From Apodospora peruviana (taxonomy: Eukaryota > Ascomycota > Sordariomycetes > Sordariales > Lasiosphaeriaceae): a stretch of 64,000 bases of DNA. Positions 11,692 through 21,652 of the stretch are shown piece after piece. A program made the position numbers and the translations under genes. The stretch's first letter is position 1. Every line of letters starts with the position of its first letter. The DNA lies in the NCBI GenBank assembly GCA_033439685.1, contig JAUEDM010000005.1, positions 1,240,001-1,304,000 of the forward strand, written 5' to 3'. Below the pieces are notes generated by a model. It did not search any database. It saw only the letters and a list, made by a program, of their open reading frames with translations, and was not told where the DNA came from.

Positions 11692-12387
11692 TTAAAGCGC
11701 TCCAACAACCCCCAAGAACGCCGCAGCAGCCACACCGGCCACCGCTACCCCCGTGGCTCTAACCCCGTTCGTGGAGCTGCTCGTCGTCGTCGCAGCAGGG
11801 AACCCGCGGAAAGTCGAGCTCGTAGTGACCGTAACCGGCCCGGTGGTACTCGACTCACCGTCCGACGTGGAAACCTCCTTACACTCGGGCAGTGAGAACA
11901 GCGGGGTGACGACCTCGGCACGCGTGACGGACGCGCCGCCGGCGTCGACGCACGACGAGAGCTTCGAAATCAGATCCGAGTTTTGGTTCAGCACGCCGAC
12001 GAGATCGGTCGAGTAGGCGCTGTAGGCGCCGGCCAGCGAGCTGGGCACGTCGGAGACCCAGCTGCACGGGTCGGAGACGGCGCGGGTCTCGGTCGCAAGG
12101 AAGGCGCCGAGGGCGGCGTTGGGCGTGGGCACCATCCCGAAGGCCCTGAGGAGGGTGTCGATGGCGAGCTCGCAGGCTGCGAGGTCTTTGTACGGGCCCT
12201 TTTGGCTGCTCATGGGCATGTCCGGGTCCATTGTATTTGTTGGTGAAGGTGCTGGTGGTGCCGTGTTGACGTTTGTGGCCGGAGCGGCAGGAGGAGCGGC
12301 GGCGGTACCTGTTTGCCGCGGCGCGAGATGGGCGAGAGCAGCCGGGGCTACGGTCACGAGGGCGAGGAGGAGGACGGAGGGATACAT
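11692..12387 (-). CDS. Secreted GPI-anchored-type cell-surface protein
   Basis: Single-exon, 231 residues when started at the ATG at 12387. That start gives an ideal signal peptide (MYPSVLLLALVTVAPAALA followed by HLAPRQ); the frame is open to 12480, but the extra 31 residues would bury the signal. A Pro/Ala/Thr-rich linker is followed by a conserved-looking alpha-helical core with four cysteines (CELAIDTLL, DPCSW, SSCVDAGG, PECKEV). A Ser/Thr-rich stalk and a C-terminal hydrophobic tail (ATGVAVAGVAAAAFLGVV) preceded by SSSTNG follow, as expected for a GPI attachment signal. The core resembles fungal secreted proteins of unknown function. It probably sits in the plasma membrane or cell wall; no enzymatic motif is visible. 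Confidence 0.8.
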   Translation of the reverse strand: MYPSVLLLALVTVAPAALAHLAPRQTGTAAAPPAAPATNVNTAPPAPSPTNTMDPDMPMSSQKGPYKDLAACELAIDTLLRAFGMVPTPNAALGAFLATETRAVSDPCSWVSDVPSSLAGAYSAYSTDLVGVLNQNSDLISKLSSCVDAGGASVTRAEVVTPLFSLPECKEVSTSDGESSTTGPVTVTTSSTFRGFPAATTTSSSTNGVRATGVAVAGVAAAAFLGVVGAL

Positions 12388-13280
12388 TTTGGATGGTCGG
12401 GTGATTAAGGCAAGGTATGTATGTGGTGGAGGACAAAGGAGAAGTTTGGACACGGAGCGAGTGACGGTGATGATGCTCACACAGCACAGTACTTGGCAGG
12501 AACGAAATACTGAATATCAATAAAGAAAACAACAGAATCAAAATCATGAGACGAACATTCAAATCTGACGAAACCAGCTGGGAGCTGGGATGCTTATACG
12601 TCCTAGGTATAGACACCCCTGGTAAAAAAAAGACATTGGACCCTGCGGCTTAGACTAGACTTCCAGAGGCAGTGCTCAAGACATCTGGCAAGGGTGCATG
12701 AGATGAAGAACCAGCAATGTAAGGTAAGCAGGCGCAGCCACTGCTGATCCACCGCCCTTCGACACGTTTATTTGCTGTGGTTCCGGGCATCTGGTTCGCT
12801 GTAGACCAGACATTGGATGAGAGCTGTCAAGCAGACCAGCTTGAACCAACAAATCCTCCAACAGCTTGCAGTTGGTTGAACAACGCATCGCCCAATACCT
12901 GCCGGTGGAGAGAAACTTCTTGAGCCTCAGATGGGGTGTAGAGCTAGCTCATCCTTCGCTCAGCACAAGAGGGGACCCTCTAGGGCGAACTCATCAGAGG
13001 TCTCGAGGCAGCGAAATGAAGCACATCGTCTGTGGGATGAAGCAGGCGCAGGCACCCACCGAACCCACGATCGGTCAGTCAGCCACAAGCGGATGGGCTG
13101 TCAAGGGCGGCGTAGTCTTGAAATAGAACTCTTAGTCAGAAGCTGTGTTGTGACCAGAAAAGAGTTTATCTTTCCGAAAAGAATAAAATTAAAGCCTGGG
13201 GTTACCCATTGGAGCAAAAAGAAATCCGTACGGCGGAATATTCGATGCTAAACACAGCAGAGTAAAAAAGAAAAAAGAAC
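12388..13280. other. Spacer between GPI-protein and tRNA-Gln
   Basis: Contains the leader of the minus-strand GPI-protein gene. Frames on the plus strand around 12866-13251 show no domain or codon pattern. Nothing else supported. Confidence 0.45.
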
Positions 13281-13373
13281 AGGTCGTACCCGGAATCGAA
13301 CCGGGGTTACCAGAAGGTTGACCTGAGATGAATCAGTCAGAATCTGGTGTGATGACCGCTACACTATACAACC
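13281..13373 (-). tRNA. tRNA-Gln (anticodon CTG), intron-containing
   Basis: Reading the minus strand, acceptor GGTTGTA pairs with TACGACC, discriminator T. The D arm follows (GTGTAGCGGTCATCACA). The anticodon stem CCAGA/TCTGG encloses TTCTGA, then an intron of about 21 nt beginning CTGATTCATC, then the last loop base. The anticodon CTG decodes CAG. The T arm CCGGTTCGATTCCGG is canonical. The intron lies one base 3' of the anticodon, the standard eukaryotic nuclear position. Confidence 0.92.
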
Positions 13374-14105
13374 TCTGATTGTTTCCTGTTATTGGTTGTT
13401 TTAGTAATTTCGTACTGTAGCCTATAAAGGCTCCACCACAACCGTGTGGAGAGTGAGGTTGAGAGGCAACCAGGCAGACAAGGTGTGTGCGTTTCGTCTC
13501 TTTTCTCTGGGGTCCACTTCTTCTGCATTGCGCATGCGGCTGTAAAACTGTGAAACTGGACTCTCAAGGCGCGCCATTCGGCTGTTGCTTGACGATCTGA
13601 ACTGTGTCGATTGACAGGCACAACAGGCTTCTAGCGCAAGGCGTGTGGATTGGGGGGTCCAGGCCGCTAATGACGCACACCCTGCGGGCCAATTACAGCG
13701 ACTGCCCTGGACCGCCCCTCGCCAAAGCTTCAGCGTTATATGCGCTGGGGAGACCAGGCTTTCTTTGTTGACTTCGACCGAAAGCTCGATAGGTTGATTG
13801 CATGCCGCTTGTCTACCCTACATCTTCACATAGATCTTTTGTTTGCCTGCACCACGACAAGTCAAATTGTAGAGAAACTCTTCTTCTCTGCACAGATAAC
13901 AAACAACCTCTGGACTCCACAGCAAGCAAACTTGACAACTCAAAGAGCTCAGCGCAGTGGACGACACTGGCTGCCAGGGGTACAGCGGCGGCAAACCGAA
14001 TTCGACGATTGGGGAAATAAAGAAACGGCAGAGTTCTTTCAGCCAGCCAGCCAGCAGACAGCGCGGCGCGCAGCGTTCTCCACGGTGGGAAACATCGATC
14101 AGACA
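13374..14105. other. 5' region of the C3HC zinc-finger gene
   Basis: The downstream frame stays open from 13740, but its first 122 codons have no family similarity, so I treat this as promoter and leader. No other feature is seen. Confidence 0.5.
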
Positions 14106-15835
14106 ATGAATGCCACGGTAAAGCGCAAATTCAATGCCCTCCTTCAGGGGATCGGCAGCACCAGCAGCAATAACCGGCCCACCACAGCCGAATCATTATC
14201 CGAAGGCCCAGACAATCCTTCTGCTGCACGTCCTAGCAATGACAGTCTGATCCGCCGCGTATCTACCTCGTCCTCGAGAATGGAAACCGACAACGAGTTC
14301 CTCAACAAGAAGCGTCGGGTTGGCGGGGGTGGCGGCGCGACGTCTACGAAATACGGTGCGCTCGAGACGCAAACGATGCCCTCCAGGGGGCTGACGACTA
14401 TTTCGAATATAACATTGAGAAAATGGACGACCGGGAAGCCGATTTCTGGTACCAGTGATGGGGAAGAGGCAAAAGATGGACAACTCCAGCAGCAGCCGAA
14501 ATATTGTCCCGGTGATCGGGAGCAGTTGCTGCGGAGGCTGGCGACGTTTCAAGAGCTGACGGATTGGACGCCGAAGCCTGATCCGGTCAACGAGGTGGAG
14601 TGGGCGAAGCGCGGTTGGGTATGCCAGGGCAAGGAGCGCGTCAGGTGTACGCTTTGCAGCCGGGAGCTGGTCGTCAAGCTGAATAGGAAAGAGGTGGATG
14701 GGAAGGAGATCGCGGTCCTGATAGCGTCGGAGATCGCCCAGTCGGTGGTGGATATGTACCGGGACATGATGGTCACGTCGCATGCGGAGGACTGCCTGTG
14801 GAGGAGGCGAGGATGTGATGGTAAGAATGCTCCATGACAACGTGTTATAGCCAATTGCTAACATGGTTTCCTTTAGATTCACTTCTTCGCCTTCCACTTC
14901 CCAACCCTAAACTTGCGCTTAAAGACCTGCGCCAGCGATACGACGAACTATGCGAGCGATCAACATTCCTCCCTTACGAGTTCAACCTTCGCCTACCGGA
15001 GGGCCTCAACCTTGACGTCGTTCTCACATATCTGCCACACAACTTCTTTACCGAACCTCCTCCGCCGATCAACAAGGCTCTCGCCACACCACCAACCTCT
15101 CGACCACCACCGAACCGCTCAGCCCTGACCCTGGCAATCTTAGGCTGGCAGGGCCTCTCCAACGCGCGCATCGGACCCGTCCCCAACTCTGCCTCCTGCC
15201 ACACCTGCCTCCGGCGCCTCGGCCTCTGGATGTTCAGAAGCAAGGAAGTAGACCCAGAGACCAACCAGATCCTCGTGCCGGCGCCAATGGACCACCTCGA
15301 CCCGCTCCGCGAGCACCGCTTCTTCTGTCCCTGGAAGAACCATGCAGCGCAGCGCAACTCGGGCGCCAGACCTAGCGGAGAAGACAAAACCGGCTGGGAG
15401 ATTCTGGTGCAGGTGCTTCGGAATGAGGCGTTCATTCGTCAACGAACTTCGGTCGTGCATAGCAGGAGTAAGAGCTCGGTTCCGCCGCAGACGACATTGA
15501 GTGGTGGTCTGACGGTGAGCGATTTACGGACGACGAATGTGATGAAGACGCCTGAGCGAAGACCGCTTACGTCTGATGGAAGGCACCAGTCACGGCTGGG
15601 ACCGTCTATGCCGGGAGGTGCAGCGCAAGAGGAGGAAGGGATTGTTGCGGAGAATGAGGAGGGAGAGTATGACGAGGAGATTAAGAAGAAGAAGGACCAG
15701 GCTATGATGTCAAGGTTGAGGAGGGTCAAGAGTCTCTTTGGCGCCAAGGCGGGAAGCAAGTTGAAGAGATTGGGCGGGAGTCGGCCGGGGACAGCGCACT
15801 CCACGGCGAGTAAAGCTGGTGGTCCCGGGGAGTGA
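14106..15835 (+). CDS. C3HC zinc-finger / Rsm1-like (NIPA family) protein
   Basis: Two exons, 14106-14820 and 14877-15835, with a GTAAGA donor and an in-phase join reading RRRGCDD-SLLRLPLP; 557 residues. The start MNATVKRKFNALLQG is typical of fungal members and is preferred to the upstream in-frame ATG at 13740. The first zinc-finger half has CTLC near residue 180 and HAEDC near 225 (C3HC type). The second, Rsm1-like domain has CHTCLRRLGLWMF and HRFFCPWKN. The tail is acidic then basic. Fission yeast Rsm1 acts in mRNA export and human NIPA/ZC3HC1 is a nuclear-basket protein, so a nuclear envelope or mRNA-export role is likely here (inference). Convergent with the CCDC174-like gene. Confidence 0.88.
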
Positions 15836-16219
15836 GCATGGCATCTTCTTATCCAGAGGAGGAGGGGGGTTTATGTTTGTGATCTGTTGTATGAATACTT
15901 CTGGTCCATAATTGGATGGCCATGATGATTGTGGTGTATTTTACGTGTAAGCATTATTGGCGGGTGCGTGCTTATGTATTGGCTCAGAGGTACGAGGAAA
16001 GTATATTCATCCTTAACCACCTATGGATGTTTGTGATATCTTCACATACATGACGAGTAAGTAAACCTGGAAGGGGGGAGTGAATCTACTTGGACTGACC
16101 GACTATGCTAGTAGTTCAGATCGCGGGTATCTCTATTCATGAAATAAAACAAGAACACACATGATACATATGACAGATCTTCCATGTGCATACAAGAGGC
16201 GTATCCCACTGCTCAGTGC
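15836..16219. other. Convergent 3' spacer
   Basis: Lies between the stop codons of the C3HC and CCDC174-like genes. AT-rich 3' UTR-like sequence; no gene. Confidence 0.5.
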
Positions 16220-17302
16220 TCATGGCTCACGTCGCACCTTAACATCACCACCACCACCACCATCCGCATCCACCGACGATGGCGTAAACATATCCTTACC
16301 CAGCCCTTCAAGGAAACTATCCGCCAACTTTTTCGCTTTCCGCTTACCAATCTCCTGTCTGCGCTCCTCAATCTCCTTCCTCCGCGCCGCGACCTTCTCC
16401 TCCCTTTCCATACGTAGCTGTTCCGTCCTCACGCGCTCGGCCTCGAGCGCAGCCATCTCGGCCGTACGCTTCTCCTCGTCTTTACTAAAAGCATAGAACC
16501 CCACTCCCTTTGTGCGGATCTCCCGGTCGGCCTGGTAGTGCAACGCTGGCGGCGGCGTGGCACTGCGGTCGCGCTTGCGGGCCAGTTGCTCCATCGCGTC
16601 GGCGTCCTGGGCCTCGAACGCCGAAACCTGAACTGCATCGCCGAAGATCAGGTTCTCGGGCGCCTTGGGGCGGGCTGACATGACCTCCAACTCGGCGGCC
16701 GAGGCTTGGCCTCTGGCGACGCGGCGCTCCATGCGCACCTTTTCTGCGCGGGTGACTTTGCGGACGCGGCCGAACTCGTCTGTGTATTCGACTAGTTCTG
16801 TGTCTTCTTCAGACGAGGAGTCGTCTCCAGAGGAGGAGGAGTCGTTGGGGGAGTTGGTTTTTTTCTGTTCGGCCCATTTCCTGTCGAAATCTACCAGGCC
16901 GATCTCGCGCCCGACGTAGTCGCCGCGCTGCATGGCGGCGTACAGGCGGGCTTTGGATTCCATTTTGCGGCGTGCGAGCAGGCGCTCGGCTTTCTCGTCT
17001 TCGGTGCTCCCGAGCGTCTCTTTGAGGGTCAACTTATTGCCATTTTGCTTGGAGTCGTTGGGTTTGATTTTCCGTTTTACTTTGGCGCCGTTGAAGAGGT
17101 CTGTTGTCTTGGACTTGGAGGGTCGCGGGCGGGCGGCGGACGCTGTTGGCGAGGTAGAAGAGGATGATGTATTGTTTGTTGTTGCCGTGGCGAGTAGAGA
17201 GCTGAGTTGTGACGTGAACGCCAGCGAGCCGGGGAGTTCCATCTCTTTCCTCTGCTTCTTCTTGGGCGGAGCTTGTCCGTAGAGATGCGGATCTTGGGGC
17301 AT
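16220..17302 (-). CDS. CCDC174-like coiled-coil protein (DUF4078)
   Basis: Single-exon, 360 residues. An N-terminal segment with a basic KKKQRK patch is followed by a Ser/Thr-rich linker. Then come the conserved block LARRKMESKARLYAAMQRGD, an acidic Ser/Glu stretch, DEFGRVRKVTR, and the DUF4078-type block RTKGVGFYAFSKDEE. A long charged coiled coil rich in Glu/Arg/Lys ends the conserved part, followed by a Gly-rich tail. Metazoan CCDC174 is a nuclear protein associated with splicing factors/EJC. The fungal protein is probably nuclear as well, but its function is not established. Divergent from the 88-aa membrane protein. Confidence 0.85.
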   Translation of the reverse strand: MPQDPHLYGQAPPKKKQRKEMELPGSLAFTSQLSSLLATATTNNTSSSSTSPTASAARPRPSKSKTTDLFNGAKVKRKIKPNDSKQNGNKLTLKETLGSTEDEKAERLLARRKMESKARLYAAMQRGDYVGREIGLVDFDRKWAEQKKTNSPNDSSSSGDDSSSEEDTELVEYTDEFGRVRKVTRAEKVRMERRVARGQASAAELEVMSARPKAPENLIFGDAVQVSAFEAQDADAMEQLARKRDRSATPPPALHYQADREIRTKGVGFYAFSKDEEKRTAEMAALEAERVRTEQLRMEREEKVAARRKEIEERRQEIGKRKAKKLADSFLEGLGKDMFTPSSVDADGGGGGDVKVRREP

Positions 17303-18128
17303 ATTTGCCGTTAGGGGAGGAGGCTTGTTTTTGATTTATCGTCGGGAGTCTTTCGATTGTCCTAGCGTGTCTGGGTTTGAAATGAGACTGGGGTTTTCAA
17401 GTGTTCTTGGTAGCTGTGGACGGTATCTTGGATATATGTAGGTGCTTCAAGTTAAGAACGACATTTCGATGTTTCTGTCTCGGGAGTCGAGACGGAAGAA
17501 TGAGTGGGGTGAAACACTGCAGCTTAATCTGTACAGTGTGCGACCAGCTTCGTTTGCACTGTTTGGCTAGGGGCTTCCCCAGACCACGGGTTGTCGATCT
17601 GGAGTGGGAAAGTGGAGAGCGCAACTGGAACCTGTCATCCTGCCACTGCACGGCTCTCCCCTCCCGTTACTTGACCAAAGTCGTCATTGCTGCCCGGTAG
17701 CTTTAAACCCGTGGCGTGGGAATCCATCACTCCTTCCATCGTCCAACTCACACCACTCACTGATCCTGGGCCGCCTTTATCGCACGCGCTCACGCGACCC
17801 TTCCCTTCCTATCACCGTCGCTCTTTCGTTGGTCCCTAGGATATCTTCTGTGCTGTGTCGGGTCCTCATGGAAGTTTTACTCCTCCGTATTTACCACGAC
17901 GTGATCAACCCCGACTTGACTTGAACCCCGAACACGCTGTTCCATAGCTGGTAACGCAATCCTCCCGACTGAACCACGCAGAGTCGCAGACCGTCGTGCG
18001 CAACAAAGCGACAGCCTTACTGCCGCCATCTCTCAGGGAGGTTGTCCAGAGGACTGAGTGCGCTCTCTGACGGGCGAGCAGCTCGCCCAATGCAACCAAA
18101 AATCGAATTCCTGTCATCGCCCGGAAAG
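17303..18128. other. Divergent promoter region
   Basis: Separates the CCDC174-like start (minus) from the 88-aa membrane protein (plus). Pyrimidine-rich stretches near 17730-17850 fit a promoter. No coding or RNA feature is seen. Confidence 0.45.
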
Positions 18129-18453
18129 ATGGCCGACGTTGTTACCCAAGTCGGCCGGTATCTGCGCCCCGTACTAGTTGTGTGCGACTTCATAGTGACA
18201 GTGATATCCACAACTTTTGTGAGTGCCGGTACAAGCCTCTGTGCCCAACGAGCTTCTGCTTACAACGGGGTTCTAGAACGTGCTTTTCTGGTTCATGACT
18301 GCCTTCATCATTCTATCGATCGTGGTCGACATCGCTCTCTACGGCTGGAGAAATTTTGCCTCTCGATTCGGACTCCTCCCTCGACCGCAGAAAGCGGTAG
18401 TCGATGGAATCAACCACCCAAACGCAGATGACAGTTCCAAGAAGGACAGGTGA
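18129..18453 (+). CDS. Small two-helix membrane protein, unknown function
   Basis: Two exons, 18129-18218 and 18277-18453, flank a 58-nt intron (donor GTGAGT, branch-like GCTTAC, acceptor TTCTAG) and give 88 residues. The first exon encodes MADVVTQVGRYLRPVLVVC and a hydrophobic stretch. The second encodes NVLFWFMTAFIILSIVVDIA, then LYGWRNFASRFG and a hydrophilic, Lys/Asp-rich tail ending SSKKDR. Two transmembrane helices are predicted by eye. The phase-0 join and the clean reading frame support a real gene, although no single uninterrupted frame reveals it. I do not recognise the family. Confidence 0.6.
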
Positions 18454-18602
18454 CGCAGTTAGATGCTTCATGTGTGGATAGACATGGGAGGACGCAATCA
18501 GCAGCAACGCAAGATATGGTGCGGTCAGAAACAGAGCAACAACGACCCTGATTTGAAGCTTGGGTTTTATGATGCGAATGGGTACACGTTTTGCAGATCT
18601 GT

Positions 18603-19777
18603 CTATGATAGCTGAGCCAGCACCTTGAGAAGATCGCTCGTCACGCCCATGGCTGTTACCTCACCGCCGGCGCCGGCACCCTGGATGATCAAGGGATTGC
18701 TTCCGTACCGCTTAGTGTAGAAGCTGATAATGTTATCACTGCCCTTGAGAGCAGCAATAGGGTGAGAGCGATCAAACTTCTCCAGGCCGACCTTGACTTG
18801 CTTTGCAGCCACGTCGATGCTGCCCACAAATCGAACCACCTTGCCCTCCTTCTCCGCCGTGACCTTGGTCTCCTCCATCTGCGAGTCAAACTCGGGAAGT
18901 TTCTCGAGGAACTCATCGCCGCTCGAGACTGATTCGAGCTCCTTGGGGATCAAGCTCTGTACAGGAAAAGCAGTGGGTGATTCAACTTCAAGACCGGCCA
19001 AGCGAGCAAGAATCGTCAGCTTGCGCGCCACATCCAACCCATTCAGGTCGTCCCGCGGGTCTGGCTCCGTGTAGCCAAGCTCCTTAGCCTTCTTGACCTC
19101 TGCGGACCACTTGCCGCCCGAGCCCGATGTCGGAGCAAACGAGTTGAAGAGGAACGACATGGTACCGCTAAACACGCCCTCGATCTTTGTGACTTCGTCA
19201 CCGGTTTCCACTAGATCCTTTAGTGTCGAGATGACGGGTAGACCAGCTCCGACGGAGGACTCGTGGAACACACGAGCTCCGGATTGTGCGCTGGCGCCGA
19301 ATATATCCTGCCATAGCTTGTAAGACCCCGAAAAGGCCTTCTTGTTGGGTGTCACAATGCTAATTCCGCTCTTTAGGAAAGAAGGGTATGCGTCTGCGAT
19401 ATCCGTCGAGCTTGTGTTGTCGACGAGGACCGTCTTGGAGCCTGAGGCAGCTAGGTAGGTGACGAGGTTGGACAGGGCAAGCGGGGTCTGAGAGGACGAG
19501 GCAAGCGCCGACAGGGCATTGTCGATGCCGATGGCCGAGTAGTCATCACTGAAGACGGCCTTCTTGCTCGTGCTGATGTAGCAGAGGACCAGCTTCGGGC
19601 TGGGTCGGCGTTGAGCGAGAGCTACGAGCTGCGAGAGGAAGCATTTGCCTACCCCGCCAGCGCCTGTGTTGTGGTCGTGTTAGTGGCTTGTGGTAGCAAT
19701 GAGACCGGAACATTGCTCAGAGATTTGGAGAATAACTCACCAATTATGGCAATGTTGACTTGTCGCACGGAAGACAT
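18603..19777 (-). CDS. HOM6: Homoserine dehydrogenase
   Basis: Reduces aspartate semialdehyde to homoserine with NAD(P)H, the branch point to threonine and methionine. Exons are the complement of 19741-19777 and 18603-19663; the 77-nt intron has a GTGAGT donor and the join is in phase; 365 residues. The dinucleotide-binding loop G-A-G-G-V-G spans the junction at residues 13-18. SIVTPNKKAFSG and the catalytic-domain block GVFSGTMSFLFN-like region are followed by LGYTEPDPRDDLNGLDVARK, the diagnostic homoserine dehydrogenase signature. The length matches yeast Hom6 (359), and there is no aspartate-kinase fusion. Divergent from the Trm8 gene with 397 bp between starts. Confidence 0.95.
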
Positions 19778-20174
19778 TTTAAGAGAAGTAATTGGTCTTT
19801 TCGCCTTGGTCGGTAGGAGAATGGGAGGAAAAACAATTCTTTCGTCCAAGTGAGCTCGTCATACTGGAGATCGCGGGGTTCTCATCCCAAAAAACGTTGA
19901 TATGCGGGCATGTGCCGATAGCGGGGCAGTCACCATCTCCGCATACGCACTGTGTGCACATGGGCGCTGAACTGTACCGCCATGCAGCCGTGACAGGGGT
20001 CGAGTAAGTCTCAGCATCCTGGGAATTTTTGACCGAAGTTGCTCGACTCACCTTCTAGGTTCACGGTTCACCATCAACCAATTTCAACAGGACCACACCA
20101 CGTCTGCAAACCAGTTTTTCGAAGTATTGATCTCAAACTTAACCAACAACAGAGACGAATTCATCCCAGAAAAT
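19778..20174. promoter_or_regulatory. Shared divergent promoter of HOM6 and TRM8 genes
   Basis: The 397 bases between two divergent start codons must hold both leaders and promoters. I see no gene inside it and no motif I can name with confidence. Confidence 0.5.
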
Positions 20175-21168
20175 ATGGTCAAACTAAAAGACAAGCGCCA
20201 GAAGCGAGAGGACTACCGGGCTGCGCTTCGACAGAATGGAGTCACTGAGCTGCCGCGAAAGAAGTTCTATCGTCAAAGGGCTCACGCCAACCCCTTCTCC
20301 GACCACAAACTGATATAGTGAGTGTTTCTTTGAGATTAATACCTGGACGTCGTCAAACTAACCACCATACTAGCCCCCCGAACCCAGATCTGATGGATTG
20401 GTCGTCAATGTATCCAGACCATGTGGAAGAGGATGGGCCAGCAGACGAGAAGTCAGCAGACCAAGAACCAATAGACCCTGAGATATTAGCAGATGGCGAC
20501 GCGGTACTAGTCAAGCCAAAAAGGCTGATCAAAGATATCGAAGTGGCAGACATCGGGTGCGGGTTCGGTGGCTTGCTGATAGCACTTGCGCCTGTTATGC
20601 CAGACACGCTGATATTAGGTGAGTACACGTGAAATATAACAACAACCATGAAAAGTATTCACTAACGTTCTCATCAGGACTCGAGATTCGCGTCTCGGTA
20701 ACACAGTTTGTGGAAGACAGAATCAAAGCGCTCAGAACTCAGAACGCGGAAACGAAGCAATATCGAAACATTACGGTTCTCCGCGCCAACACGATGAAGT
20801 TCATGCCCAATTTCTTCAAGAAAGGGCAGCTCTCCAAGATTTTTATTTGCTTCCCAGATCCCCACTTCAAGGCGAGGAAACATAAGCAGAGGATTGTGTC
20901 TACGACGCTGAACTCGGAGTATGCGTACGTGCTGCGTCCTGGGGGTATTGTCTATACCATTACCGACGTGCCGGATCTGCATGAATGGATGGTTGGACAC
21001 TTCGATGCCCACCCGTTGTTCGAGAGGGTCTCGCAGGAGGAACAGGAGGCTGATCCGTGTGTCGCGATCATGAGGACGGAGACGGAGGAGGGCAAGAAGG
21101 TGGAGAGGCACAGTGGACAGAAATATGTTGCGCTTTATAGGAGGCTGGAGGATCCTGTGCTTTTATAG
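20175..21168 (+). CDS. TRM8: tRNA (guanine-N7-)-methyltransferase catalytic subunit
   Basis: Methylates G46 in the variable loop of tRNAs as the catalytic partner of Trm82 (METTL1/WDR4 in animals). Exons 20175-20317, 20374-20618 and 20678-21168 join in phase (donors GTGAGT, GTGAGT) to give 292 residues, close to yeast Trm8 (286). The SAM-binding motif VADIGCGFGG lies near residue 105. The family signature CFPDPHFKARKHKQR starts near residue 187, and PGGIVYTITDV follows. The start at 20175 (MVKLKDKRQKRED) is preferred. The in-frame ATG 16 codons upstream at 20127 would add a non-conserved stretch. Confidence 0.93.
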
Positions 21169-21652
21169 CGGAGGGATTCTGCGAAATAAAGGAAAAGGCA
21201 TAGGCCATTGCGATCGATGCCCTACCTGTACTTGGTAGCGATGAAAGGTCGAGTCTGGGTATAAATCAGTTTCGTCGGTCTCCTGATGCCGATGGGTGCA
21301 GACATAGCACGTTCTCAGATCTGCGATTTCAGTGACAGCCAAAATACAATGGATTCCGCAGTGGCCACAGATAATGGTTGCCCCTGAATGCGAATTGATG
21401 TTTGGACGGATGTGTAAATCAAAAGCTGGGGCTTGTTGACTTTGTAGAACAACACTGTGTGTGCCCCTAAATTCCAGCGGCCACCCTCCCGAGACCAGGT
21501 ACCCCGACCCCTGTCCCTGCAGGGGTCAATCAAAGGCACCTGGGGCTGTGACGCGCGAGCTCCGCTATCGATAACGAACCTCCCAAACACACGCAATTCC
21601 ACAGCTCACAAACAATGCGGCGACGACCGCCGTCACATGCCCGCCCTGGATT
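21169..21652. other. Spacer and promoter of the sorting nexin gene
   Basis: About 480 bases between TRM8 and the sorting-nexin start. No gene. The region just upstream of 21653 has frames on both strands but no domain. Confidence 0.45.

Noticed and set aside
17905..18010. tRNA-like tract near TTGAACCCCGAAC
   Set aside because: No acceptor or anticodon stem could be paired; not a tRNA.
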